Positions 23,873 to 31,879 of a DNA stretch of 33,586 nucleotides are shown one piece after another; position 1 is the first letter of the stretch; every line of letters starts with the position of its first letter. The notes beneath the pieces were generated by a model. The model was not told the origin of the DNA. It worked only from the letters and a program-made list of their open reading frames with translations, and made no database searches. Made by a program: the position numbers and the translations under genes. Origin of the DNA: Chitinophagaceae bacterium (GTDB lineage Bacteria > Bacteroidota > Bacteroidia > Chitinophagales > Chitinophagaceae); NCBI GenBank assembly GCA_004322425.1, contig SCVJ01000050.1, positions 1-33,586 of the forward strand, written 5' to 3'.

Positions 23873-26419
23873 TTATTTTTTTGGAGGTTTTGGTTTTTTC
23901 TTTACTGCCGTTTTCTTTTTTCCAAATGCTTTGGGCATTGCTTTTAGAATTATCTTTTTGATTTCGTCAATTGAAATTTCTTTTAACTCATCGGCAGTGT
24001 ACTTAGTTTCATCAGCTTTTCTCGGTAACTTAATAATCTTTTTAGAAAACTTTAGAACTGGGCCCCAACGTGCATTTTCAATTGTTATTTTTTCTGCTGG
24101 CCATTGTTGAATAATTCTATTCTCTTCTTTTTTTAATTTCGCTTCTACTAATTCATTAATATTTTCTTGAGTCAAAGCATCAAAATTGTAACGTCGAGGA
24201 ACATTAATAAACATGTCCTCATATTTTATGTACGGTCCAAATCGACCTTTACCTTTTGTGACGGGTTTTTCGTTGTATAAAGCGATTGGTGCGTCGGAAA
24301 TTTGCTTTTCAACAATTAATAGAATTGCATCAGCAAGAGTTATGCTAGACATATTTTTGTCACGAGGGATTGAAATATAACTCTCACCCCATTTTACATA
24401 AGGACCAAAACGTCCAATATTTACAGAAACATCTTTTTCTTCATATTGACCAAGCGGGCCTTGCAGATTGAATAAATTCAAAGCTTCTTCAAGTGTGATT
24501 GTTTCAATGCTTTGACCTACTGGTATTTTTGCAAATTTTGGTTTTTCTTCTTCATTCGCTTCACCCACTTGTATCATGGCTCCGAAACGACCAATCCGTG
24601 CTACAATTCTTTTCCCACTCTTTGGTTCAATACCCAATTCTCTTTCCCCTTTTGCCCTTTCTGCGGTTTCAATTGTTTTATCAACATCCACTTTGAATGG
24701 AAGATAAAAATCGTCAATCATTGAATTCCATTTCATCTTTCCTTCCGCCACTTCATCAAACTCTGCTTCGATTCTTGCGGTAAATCCATAATCCATTATA
24801 TCATCAAAATATTGTTTCAGAAAATCAGTAACCACCAACCCTAAATCGGATGGAAATAATTTTGATTTTTCTGCTCCAGTATTTTCCGATTCTTGTATAT
24901 TAGTAATTAGATTGTCTTTTAATTTTAGAATCCTAAATTGCCTTCTCACGCCTTCTTTGTCTCTCTTTTCCACATATTCTCTTTTGATGATGGTGGAAAT
25001 AGTTGGAGCGTAAGTGGATGGTCTTCCTATTCCTAACTCTTCCATTTTCTTCACTAAAGATGCTTCTGTAAATCTGGGCGCATGTCTACTAAATCTTTCA
25101 ATCGCCTTCATTTCAATAAATGGTAATTGTTGATTAATTACCAACGGCGGTAATAACCCTTCTTGGTCTTCTTCCGTAACATCGCTTTCATCTTGATCTT
25201 CGTGATAAATTTTTAAAAATCCATCAAATTTTAAAACCTCACCAGTTGCCGTAAGTTCATCCTTGTTGGTTGATATGTCAATTTTCAAAACTGTTTTTTC
25301 CAATGCAGCATCTGCCATTTGACAAGCCATAGTTCTTTTCCAAATCAATTCATAAAGTTTGTTCCAATCCGCATCTGGAACACTTGTGGTATTCATATAA
25401 GTTGGGCGAATAGCTTCGTGAGCTTCTTGAGAATTTGCATTCTTATTCTTATACGTTCTAAACTGATGGTATTCTTCCCCGTAATTATTTTTAATTGTAT
25501 TTGTAAGATCTGCTAATGCCGTATTGCTAAGATTTACACTATCGGTACGCATATAAGTTATGAAACCATTTTCATACAATTTTTGCGCAATCATCATTGT
25601 TCTTGAAACTCCATATCCCAATTTTCTGGATGCTTCCTGTTGTAATGTAGAAGTTGTAAAAGGAGGAGCCGGTGTTCTTTTACTGGGTTTTATTTGAATA
25701 TCTCGAACAATGTAATCTGCATTTTTACAACTCTCCAAGAATGTATTTGCGTCTTCATTTGTATTTTGATTTTGTCCTTCAGCCGAAAAAATTACAGGCT
25801 TTCCGGAAAGATCATTGCTTTTAAAAAGCGCTTCGACTTTAAATTTACTTTGTGGTAAAAAGGCATTGATTTCTCTTTCCCTTTCTGCAACTAATCTAAC
25901 AGCAACACTTTGCACACGGCCAGCACTTAAATTGTTTCGCATGCTTATTTTTCGCCATAAAACCGGGCTTAATTCAAAGCCAACTATTCTGTCTAAAATT
26001 CTTCGGGCTTGTTGTGCCATCACCAAATTCATGTTCACAGTGCGTGGATTTGCAACTGCTTCTAAAATTGCAGGTTTGGTAATTTCATGAAAAACAATAC
26101 GCTTCGTTGTTTGTGGATTTAAATTCAAAGCCTCACATAAATGCCAACTAATAGCCTCACCCTCTCGGTCCTCATCCGTTGCTAACCAAACTTCATCACT
26201 TTTCTTAGCTAACTGTCTTAACTCTTTGACAACCTTTTCTTTTTCTGCCGATATAATATATGTAGGCTCATACTTATTGGATAGATCAATTCCCATTCCA
26301 GCTTTTTGCAAATCTCGTATATGCCCAAAGCAACTTTTTACTTGAAAATCGGATCCTAAAATTTTTTCAATGGTCTTGGCTTTAGCGGGACTTTCGACTA
26401 TCAAAAGGTTTTTGGCCAT
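23873..26419 (-). CDS. topA: DNA topoisomerase I
   Basis: This 848-residue type IA topoisomerase relaxes negative supercoils. The N-terminal TOPRIM domain has LLIVESPAKAKTIEK (E9) and ATDEDREGEAISWHL (D82, D84), and the active-site tyrosine is Y289 in GFITYMRTDSVNLS. The C-terminal part lacks the four-cysteine zinc fingers of the E. coli enzyme and instead shows repeated TOPRIM_C-type units: GRIGRFGAMIQVG-like, NIGRFGPYVKWGE, KGKGRFGPYIKYED and ENARWGPVLKFSKK. It ends with a basic tail, KKTAVKKKPKPPKK. That arrangement is usual in Bacteroidota. Start is ATG at 26419. The promoter side holds only a near match, TATAATTG on the minus strand at 26474-26467. Confidence 0.97.
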   Translation of the reverse strand: MAKNLLIVESPAKAKTIEKILGSDFQVKSCFGHIRDLQKAGMGIDLSNKYEPTYIISAEKEKVVKELRQLAKKSDEVWLATDEDREGEAISWHLCEALNLNPQTTKRIVFHEITKPAILEAVANPRTVNMNLVMAQQARRILDRIVGFELSPVLWRKISMRNNLSAGRVQSVAVRLVAEREREINAFLPQSKFKVEALFKSNDLSGKPVIFSAEGQNQNTNEDANTFLESCKNADYIVRDIQIKPSKRTPAPPFTTSTLQQEASRKLGYGVSRTMMIAQKLYENGFITYMRTDSVNLSNTALADLTNTIKNNYGEEYHQFRTYKNKNANSQEAHEAIRPTYMNTTSVPDADWNKLYELIWKRTMACQMADAALEKTVLKIDISTNKDELTATGEVLKFDGFLKIYHEDQDESDVTEEDQEGLLPPLVINQQLPFIEMKAIERFSRHAPRFTEASLVKKMEELGIGRPSTYAPTISTIIKREYVEKRDKEGVRRQFRILKLKDNLITNIQESENTGAEKSKLFPSDLGLVVTDFLKQYFDDIMDYGFTARIEAEFDEVAEGKMKWNSMIDDFYLPFKVDVDKTIETAERAKGERELGIEPKSGKRIVARIGRFGAMIQVGEANEEEKPKFAKIPVGQSIETITLEEALNLFNLQGPLGQYEEKDVSVNIGRFGPYVKWGESYISIPRDKNMSSITLADAILLIVEKQISDAPIALYNEKPVTKGKGRFGPYIKYEDMFINVPRRYNFDALTQENINELVEAKLKKEENRIIQQWPAEKITIENARWGPVLKFSKKIIKLPRKADETKYTADELKEISIDEIKKIILKAMPKAFGKKKTAVKKKPKPPKK

Positions 26420-26608
26420 GGTAATTTTCTAGAATTTTAGTACAATTTCATTTTCTTGAAAGAGTGCAATTATAGTGCAGTTTTTTTAATTTTCTATTTT
26501 TTTTGAATTTCCTTTCTGCAAAATTGCGCTAAATATTTAAGAATAATTTTTTTTAAAGTGCTGAATAAGGTTTTTCCAATTAGGAAAATATCGTTGAAAT
26601 ATTACCAT

Positions 26609-26616
26609 TACTTTTG
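26609..26616 (+). promoter_or_regulatory. -7 promoter element of fdx
   Basis: TACTTTTG followed by C, 17 bases before the fdx ATG at 26634. No good -33 is seen. The 214-base gap between topA and fdx is divergent and strongly AT-rich. Confidence 0.45.
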
Positions 26617-26633
26617 CGAAAATTATTACACAG

Positions 26634-26969
26634 ATGTATACGGTTCAGATAAATTTTGAGCAAAAGGAATTAAGTTCTATAACACTTAATAATGTGTCGC
26701 CAGGGCAAAGCTTGCTTGAAGTAGTTTTAAAAAATGATATTGAGCTTCATCATAATTGTGGTGGTGTGTGTGCCTGTACTACTTGCCATTTATATGTTGA
26801 AAAAGGAATGGAATTTATTGAAGAAATAAGCGAAAAAGAAGAAGATTTTATTGATAGAGCGGCCAATCCAAAATTGAATTCGAGGCTGGGTTGTCAATCA
26901 ATACTATTAAATAATGAAGGAACGATTGAGATTATTATTCCCGATCAAACTCAATTTTTAGGCGAGTAA
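26634..26969 (+). CDS. fdx: 2Fe-2S ferredoxin of the ISC (adrenodoxin) type
   Basis: ISC ferredoxin passes electrons to the IscU/IscS complex during Fe-S cluster assembly. The 111-residue protein has the four cluster cysteines in the C-x5-C-x2-C...C pattern: C42, C48 and C51 in HNCGGVCACTTCHLYVE, and C87 in SRLGCQSI. An extra cysteine (C46) sits inside the first loop. The acidic EEISEKEEDFIDRA region, used by this family to bind partners, is present. Directly downstream, after 15 bases, lies iscX, which in proteobacterial isc operons also follows fdx. iscS, iscU, iscA, hscB and hscA are absent from the window. Confidence 0.92.
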   Translation: MYTVQINFEQKELSSITLNNVSPGQSLLEVVLKNDIELHHNCGGVCACTTCHLYVEKGMEFIEEISEKEEDFIDRAANPKLNSRLGCQSILLNNEGTIEIIIPDQTQFLGE

Positions 26970-26984
26970 TTTAAATTAATATTC

Positions 26985-27224
26985 ATGAATCATTTTGAAC
27001 CACCCATTAATTGGACCGATTACGAAGACATTGCTCAAAAACTTCACGAGCGCTTTGGAGATGAATTTAACGAAGGAAAAATTTATCGTGTACGATTTAC
27101 AGAACTAATTGAATGGGTTTTACAAATTCCAAACTTTTTAGGTAAACGAGAAGAAAGCAACGAAGGTCATTTAGAAATGATTCAAAGTGCTTGGGTTTAT
27201 GAATGGAGAGACTGCCAAAAATAA
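26985..27224 (+). CDS. iscX: Fe-S assembly protein IscX
   Basis: IscX is a small acidic protein that binds IscS and modulates cluster assembly, acting as an adaptor with iron dependence. The 79-residue product shows the family pattern: INWTDYEDIAQKLHERFGDEF (about 8-28), YRVRFTELIEWVLQIPNF, and the C-terminal SNEGHLEMIQSAWVYEWRD with the invariant SNE and W. A few extra residues at the N-terminus (MNHFEPP) and a longer middle compared with the ~66-residue E. coli protein account for the size. It follows fdx by 15 bases and precedes the KdsC-like gene by 44. Confidence 0.9.
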   Translation: MNHFEPPINWTDYEDIAQKLHERFGDEFNEGKIYRVRFTELIEWVLQIPNFLGKREESNEGHLEMIQSAWVYEWRDCQK

Positions 27225-27268
27225 ATTTTAGTTGAACTTCTGTAACTTCATTTTCAAATTACTCCGAA

Positions 27269-27793
27269 ATGAGTCTCCTCCAAGATTTTAAGAATATTAC
27301 ATGTTTTGTATTTGACATGGATGGAGTTCTTACCGATGGTAAAGTATTACTCGTTCAAAATAATATTCAGGCCAGACAAATGAATGTAAAAGATGGATTG
27401 GGTTTGCAAATGGCGCTAAAGAACGGCTATCGGGTTATTGTAATTTCAGGAGGCAATTCAATTGAAGCAAGGAATCGGTTGAAAAAATTAGGTCTAAAAG
27501 AAGTTTATCTGGGTGTTCAAAATAAGCTTCAGTTGCTTTCAAAAATTGTTGCAAAAGATAAGTTGATTTGGAATGAAATATTATTTATGGGAGATGATCT
27601 GCCAGATTTTTCATCAATGAAAAAAGTGGGTATTTCTTGTTGCCCCTCCGATGCGGTGATTGAGATTAAAAATATTTCAAAATATATTTCTCCTTACAAA
27701 GGTGGCGATGGATGTGTTCGGGATGTACTTGAAAAATCTTTAAAAGCCCAAGGCCGCTGGAACTTTGAAAACTCCAATGTTTCCAGTTTTTAA
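27269..27793 (+). CDS. kdsC: KdsC-like HAD phosphatase (3-deoxy-D-manno-octulosonate 8-phosphate phosphatase type)
   Basis: HAD enzyme of the tetrameric KdsC subfamily, which removes phosphate from KDO 8-phosphate on the way to lipopolysaccharide core. The 174-residue protein lacks a cap domain. Motif I is FVFDMDGVLTDG (D16, D18), motif II VISGGNS (the serine follows G-G as in KdsC), and motif III/IV is FMGDDLPDFSSM. KGGDGCVRDVLE near the C-terminus matches the substrate-binding region of KdsC (GG-x-G-x-R). CMP-sugar (KdsB) or KDO synthase genes are absent here, so the physiological substrate rests on family. Spacing to the next gene is 9 bases, and this gene likely begins the kdsC-ubiA-maf run. 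Confidence 0.85.
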   Translation: MSLLQDFKNITCFVFDMDGVLTDGKVLLVQNNIQARQMNVKDGLGLQMALKNGYRVIVISGGNSIEARNRLKKLGLKEVYLGVQNKLQLLSKIVAKDKLIWNEILFMGDDLPDFSSMKKVGISCCPSDAVIEIKNISKYISPYKGGDGCVRDVLEKSLKAQGRWNFENSNVSSF

Positions 27794-27802
27794 TCTGCAA
27801 CT

Positions 27803-28723
27803 ATGAAACTGCTATTGGCTTTTTTGAAGTTGGTTCGAGCACGAAATTTATTCTTCATTGCCTTAACACAATTTCTATTTCATGTGTGTGTCATCGTTCC
27901 CATTTTCAAAATAGAAGGAAGTCTTTTTATTTTAAGCAATCAATTATTGGGTTTACTTATTTTGTCTTCTGTTTTTATAGCAGCAGCTGGATATATTATT
28001 AATGATTATTTCGACATTGATATTGATCAAGTAAACAAACCAACAAAAAATGTAGTTGACAATATAATTTCCCGCCATTGGGCAATGTTACTGCATACCA
28101 TATTTTCATTTATCGGTGTTATTATTGGATTTTATATTAGCCGTGTGTTGAATTTTTGGTGGATTGGTGTCATTAATTTCCTTTGTACAATTCTGCTGTT
28201 TTTTTATTCTACTACATTTAAGAAAAAAAACTTGTCCGGGAATTTGATTATTTCTTTTTTAACAGCTTGGTCTGTGGGAATAATAGGCGTTGTTACTTAT
28301 TTTATTTCAGAACCATCAGATACTTCTTTTAAAATTATTCGTATCGCCCTTCTTTATTCCTCATTTGCATTTATCATTTCATTGATTCGCGAAGTGATTA
28401 AAGACATGGAGGATGTTCAAGGGGATGCTAAATATGGTGCTCGAACAATGCCCGTTGTTTGGGGGATAAACACGGCCAAAGTTTTTGTAGCAGTTTGGCT
28501 AATTGTTTTGATTTCTTCTGTATTATTATTTCAACTGTATAGCTTACCGTTTCAGTGGTGGTGGATGGAATTCTACTGTTTGTTATTTATTGTTGTTCCT
28601 TTAACATTCAGCCTGAGCTTACTTTTTAAGGCAACTAGCAAAATGCAATTTCACCAAATAAGCAATCAACTAAAATGGGTAATGTTGTTAGGTATTTTAT
28701 CGATGTTGTTTTTTGCAAACTAA
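27803..28723 (+). CDS. UbiA-family prenyltransferase (geranylgeranylglycerol-phosphate geranylgeranyltransferase-like)
   Basis: This 306-residue integral membrane protein has about eight hydrophobic segments and the two Asp-rich motifs of UbiA transferases: NDYFDIDIDQVNKPTK (about 67-82; NDxxDxxxD) and REVIKDMEDVQGDAKYGART (about 195-214, DxxED). Bacteroidota members of this type are often annotated as geranylgeranylglycerol-phosphate geranylgeranyltransferase, which makes an ether lipid; a quinone-type acceptor is an alternative that the sequence cannot exclude. It begins 9 bases after the kdsC-like gene and is followed after 9 bases by maf, indicating one transcript. Confidence 0.85.
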   Translation: MKLLLAFLKLVRARNLFFIALTQFLFHVCVIVPIFKIEGSLFILSNQLLGLLILSSVFIAAAGYIINDYFDIDIDQVNKPTKNVVDNIISRHWAMLLHTIFSFIGVIIGFYISRVLNFWWIGVINFLCTILLFFYSTTFKKKNLSGNLIISFLTAWSVGIIGVVTYFISEPSDTSFKIIRIALLYSSFAFIISLIREVIKDMEDVQGDAKYGARTMPVVWGINTAKVFVAVWLIVLISSVLLFQLYSLPFQWWWMEFYCLLFIVVPLTFSLSLLFKATSKMQFHQISNQLKWVMLLGILSMLFFAN

Positions 28724-28732
28724 AAATATAAA

Positions 28733-29299
28733 ATGCAATCAATAATACTTGCATCACAATCTCCACGAAGAAAGCAATTATTGGAATGGGCTGAAATTCC
28801 ATTTGCAGTTGTGCTTCCTGAAACTGATGAACAATTTCCATTAGATTTAAATCCATCAGATGCTGCAATTTTTATAGCAAAAAATAAGGCACAATCCGTC
28901 AAAAATAAAGTAGCTAATGATCAAATTATTTTAGCAGCAGATACTATCGTGGTTTTAAATGGTATTATCATTGGAAAGCCCGCAGATAGGGAAGATGCGA
29001 TTCAAATTTTGCATTCACTTTCAGGAATAAAACATCAAGTAATTACCGGAGTTGTTATTAGCAAAGCACAAGTTGAAATTTCATTTTCGGAAATTACCGA
29101 AGTAGAATTTTATCCACTTACCAGTAAAGAAATTGAATTTTATGTCGATCAATACAAACCTTTCGATAAAGCAGGCGCTTATGCTATTCAAGAATGGATT
29201 GGTGTTATTGGTATAAAAGCAATTCAAGGCGATTTTTATAATGTGATGGGGTTACCAATTAGTACGGTAGTTAAAAAACTTAATACTTTTTTATTGTAA
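28733..29299 (+). CDS. maf: Maf family nucleotide pyrophosphatase
   Basis: Maf proteins hydrolyse non-canonical or pyrimidine nucleoside triphosphates to the monophosphates (house-cleaning) and have been linked to septum inhibition. The 188-residue protein has the canonical N-terminal IILASQSPRRKQLLEW, IILAADTIVV (about 64-73), GKPADREDAIQIL, and the C-terminal DKAGAYAIQEWIGVIGIKAIQGD, with the AGAYAIQ block. It fits the dTTPase/UTPase (YhdE-type) side more than the m7GTPase side by eye, but this is not certain. It begins 9 bases after the UbiA gene, and a DUF2851 gene follows after 44 bases. Confidence 0.9.
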   Translation: MQSIILASQSPRRKQLLEWAEIPFAVVLPETDEQFPLDLNPSDAAIFIAKNKAQSVKNKVANDQIILAADTIVVLNGIIIGKPADREDAIQILHSLSGIKHQVITGVVISKAQVEISFSEITEVEFYPLTSKEIEFYVDQYKPFDKAGAYAIQEWIGVIGIKAIQGDFYNVMGLPISTVVKKLNTFLL

Positions 29300-29343
29300 T
29301 GATGTAATTTGTGTTGAAAGCTTAATAGGCTTCATCATTAACC

Positions 29344-30597
29344 ATGAACGAGCGGCTGCTTCAATTTATTTGGCAGTTTCAGTATTTTAATTTTTCTGAT
29401 CTAACTACAACTGCAGAGGAGTCAATCCAAATACTTCATACGGGGCAACATAATTCAAATCAAGGCCCTGATTTTTTATTTGCCAAAATTAAAATTGGAA
29501 AAACAACTTTAGTTGGTTCCGTTGAGTTACACTTAAAAACTTCAGATTGGAAAAAGCATCAGCATAGTTTCGATAAAAATTACAATAATGTTATTCTGCA
29601 TGTAGTTTGGGAAAATGATGATTCTGATATCAATCATCCTGTTTTACAATTAAAACAAAGAGTAGCTAAAATTTTACTACAGAGATATCAGGTTTTGATG
29701 CAATCAAATTCTTTTATTGCATGTACTAAGAGTGTCCATAAAGTACCAGACATCATTTGGCTAAGTTGGAAAGATCGTTTACTGTCTGAGCGCTTAATAA
29801 GAAAAGCGAATTTGAATTCAGTCTATTTGAAAAAGAATGAAAACCATTGGGAAGAAATATTTTGGTGGATGCTTGCGCAAAATTTTGGATTAAAAGTGAA
29901 TGCAAAATCATTTGCAGCAATAGCACAAAGTATTCCTATCAATGTTCTTTATAAATTCAAAAATCAACCAGTGCAATTGGAAGCAATTTTAATGGGGCAG
30001 GCGGGATTATTGCAAAATGAATATAAAGACGAATATCCAAATTTATTACGCAAAGAATATAATTTCCTCAAAGCAAAATTTAAATTTGCAGAAGTCCATC
30101 AAGCAGTACTCTTTTTAAGAATGCGTCCCAGTAATTCTCCAACAATAAGGTTGGCTCAATTGGCAATGCTCATTTCTCAATCTTCTTTTCTATTTTCTAA
30201 AATAAAAGAAGTAAAATCTGTTGATGAAATTAAAACTCTATTTAAAGTTATTGCTAGTTCCTATTGGGATAATCACTACCACTTTGATAAACTGTCGGCT
30301 TTCCAAAAGAAGAAATTGGGAAATACTACTATTCACAGTATAATCATTAATACAGTAGTGCCAATGCTCTTTTTGTATGGCGCTTATCTCAATGAAGAAA
30401 AATACAAGCGTAAAGCAATTTTGTTTTTGGAAAATCTAGCTGCAGAAAAAAATTCAATAACCAAAGGATTTGAAATGTTAAAAATTGCCAACAAGAACTC
30501 AGCTGATAGCCAAGCTTTGATTGAATTAAAGAATGAATATTGTAACCAAAAACGTTGTTTGGAATGTGCTATTGGAAATTCGATATTAAAATCATGA
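29344..30597 (+). CDS. DUF2851 family protein
   Basis: The 417-residue protein matches the DUF2851 family, a Bacteroidota-centred family of unknown function. Recognisable blocks are ERLLQFIWQFQYFN (about 3-16), IQILHTGQHNSNQGPDFLFAKI (29-50, with the GxHNxxxGPDF core), VGSVELHLKTSDWKKH (58-73) and NVILHVVWEND (81-92). The C-terminus carries CNQKRCLECAIGNSIL, with three closely spaced cysteines that could bind a metal. The N-terminal region has the feel of a nuclease-like fold (E and D residues around the GxExH-type strand), but I infer no activity. The stop TGA is one base from the stop codon of the convergent osmC gene. Confidence 0.82.
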   Translation: MNERLLQFIWQFQYFNFSDLTTTAEESIQILHTGQHNSNQGPDFLFAKIKIGKTTLVGSVELHLKTSDWKKHQHSFDKNYNNVILHVVWENDDSDINHPVLQLKQRVAKILLQRYQVLMQSNSFIACTKSVHKVPDIIWLSWKDRLLSERLIRKANLNSVYLKKNENHWEEIFWWMLAQNFGLKVNAKSFAAIAQSIPINVLYKFKNQPVQLEAILMGQAGLLQNEYKDEYPNLLRKEYNFLKAKFKFAEVHQAVLFLRMRPSNSPTIRLAQLAMLISQSSFLFSKIKEVKSVDEIKTLFKVIASSYWDNHYHFDKLSAFQKKKLGNTTIHSIIINTVVPMLFLYGAYLNEEKYKRKAILFLENLAAEKNSITKGFEMLKIANKNSADSQALIELKNEYCNQKRCLECAIGNSILKS

Positions 30598-30598
30598 C

Positions 30599-31012
30599 TT
30601 ATTCCCATACTCCCCAATCAATATTTACTTTGATGTCGGGATGAATACTAAATTGTACTGGACAATTACATCCCATTTCTTTTAAAATTGATTTTGTAGA
30701 GATATCAACAGCATGTAAATTTTTCGGAAAGTTAAAATGAAGATCAATAGCGGAAATTCTGCGAGGCTCGGCTTTCATAGTTTTCAAAATATCAATCTTA
30801 ACGCCGCTTAAATCAACACCCAGCTTTTGTGCTTTTATTCCCATTACGGTAATCATACAAGTGCCCAAACTGGTTGCCATCAAATCAGTTGGCGAGAATC
30901 TTTCACCTTTTCCATTATTATCAAGAGGGGCATCCGTTTCAAAATTATTGCCGCTTTGTAAATGAGTACAAGTGGTTCTTAAACCACCATTGTAAATTAT
31001 TGAAGATGTCAT
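30599..31012 (-). CDS. OsmC/Ohr family peroxiredoxin-like protein
   Basis: OsmC-family proteins reduce organic hydroperoxides through two conserved cysteines. The 137-residue protein has the family blocks: GERFSPTDLMATSLGTCMITVMG (about 36-58, with C52 as the first redox cysteine) and KEMGCNCPVQFSI (C115, C117). The second cysteine of the pair is in the usual C-P-V position (C117); C115 is an extra one. The central helix is GVDLSGVKIDILKTMK. It is closest to the YhfA/OsmC-like subgroup rather than Ohr by length and pattern; substrates are uncertain. Its gene starts 40 bases from the oppositely oriented outer-membrane gene, with which it may share a promoter region. Confidence 0.88.
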   Translation of the reverse strand: MTSSIIYNGGLRTTCTHLQSGNNFETDAPLDNNGKGERFSPTDLMATSLGTCMITVMGIKAQKLGVDLSGVKIDILKTMKAEPRRISAIDLHFNFPKNLHAVDISTKSILKEMGCNCPVQFSIHPDIKVNIDWGVWE

Positions 31013-31027
31013 TATATAATTTTGGCC

Positions 31028-31035
31028 TAAATTTA
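31028..31035. promoter_or_regulatory. Palindromic promoter-like element between osmC and the outer-membrane gene
   Basis: TAAATTTA is self-complementary and resembles TAnnTTTG on both strands, with only the last base (A rather than G) wrong. It is 17 bases from the ATG at 31053 in one direction and 15 bases from the osmC ATG at 31012 in the other, the same range as the clear -7 boxes in this window. Confidence 0.3.
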
Positions 31036-31052
31036 CGTTCTAACCTTGAAAA

Positions 31053-31862
31053 ATGTTAACAGTGAAAAAAATTTACCTCATTATTTCATTCACTTTGTTG
31101 AGTACTTTCCTCTTTTCTCAAAACATAGTTTCTCCAAAGGAACAAAAAGAAACCAAGCGGATTGAAAAGAAAAAGAAAATTAATGACTTGATTCGGCAAG
31201 ATGAGGAAGGGGTTCTGGTTTATAAAAAACAAAGTTTATTAGGGGTTCAATTTCGAACAAATGGTTATGGTGTTTTTTACGAGAACGGAAGAATGCGCTC
31301 TCAGCGAAACGCCACAATTTACCGACTTGATTTCACAGAAATCAAACATCCCAAAGAAGAAAAATTACCCGAGGGAGGTTTCTCATTTGGCAATCCGTAC
31401 ATCTACGGAAAGATTAATAATTTTTATCAATTCCATTTGGGCTTTGGACGTCAACATATATTGGGTCAAAAGGGAAATAAAAATGGTGTAGCACTTAGTA
31501 CTCAATACAGTGGCGGATTTCTTGTCGGATTATTAAGACCTTATTATCTCGATGTGTTGGATAATGGTACCAATAAAACAATAAAATTTACTTCACAAGA
31601 TAGCGCACTTTTTGTTGGAGGATATATTTTAGGTGGAGGAGGTTTTAATAAAGGGTGGAACGAAATGAAATTTAAACCCGGTGCTTTTCTTAAAACAAAT
31701 TTGAGATTCGATTTTGGTCGTTTTAATGAAGTAATTTCTGCATTGGAAGTTGGAGTTAGCGGCGAATTTTATTCAGAAAAAATTCCAATTATGTTATTTC
31801 AAAAAGATAAACAGTTTTACTTTCAAGGACATATTGCACTCCTCTTCGGACACCGTAAGTAA
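31053..31862 (+). CDS. Putative secreted outer-membrane beta-barrel protein
   Basis: The 269-residue protein has a signal peptide ([20 protein letters not shown], cleaved near FLFSQ-N). A short charged segment follows ([25 protein letters not shown]), then alternating hydrophobic/polar strands with many Gly, Tyr and Phe: [43 protein letters not shown] and [14 protein letters not shown], with a final aromatic/basic C-terminus. This pattern is expected for a small outer-membrane barrel, but the function is not recognised. It resembles uncharacterised proteins seen in Bacteroidota beside housekeeping genes. It is 17 bases upstream of lipA. Confidence 0.62.
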   Translation: MLTVKKIYLIISFTLLSTFLFSQNIVSPKEQKETKRIEKKKKINDLIRQDEEGVLVYKKQSLLGVQFRTNGYGVFYENGRMRSQRNATIYRLDFTEIKHPKEEKLPEGGFSFGNPYIYGKINNFYQFHLGFGRQHILGQKGNKNGVALSTQYSGGFLVGLLRPYYLDVLDNGTNKTIKFTSQDSALFVGGYILGGGGFNKGWNEMKFKPGAFLKTNLRFDFGRFNEVISALEVGVSGEFYSEKIPIMLFQKDKQFYFQGHIALLFGHRK

Positions 31863-31867
31863 TTTGT

Positions 31868-31875
31868 TATTTTTG
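31868..31875 (+). promoter_or_regulatory. -7 promoter element placed almost on the lipA start
   Basis: TATTTTTG, a match to TAnnTTTG followed by CA, ends only 4 bases before the lipA ATG at 31880. A transcript started from it would have almost no 5' leader. The -33 region has only a weak TTCG (31844-31847) at a 20-base spacing. Confidence 0.4.
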
Positions 31876-31879
31876 CATC

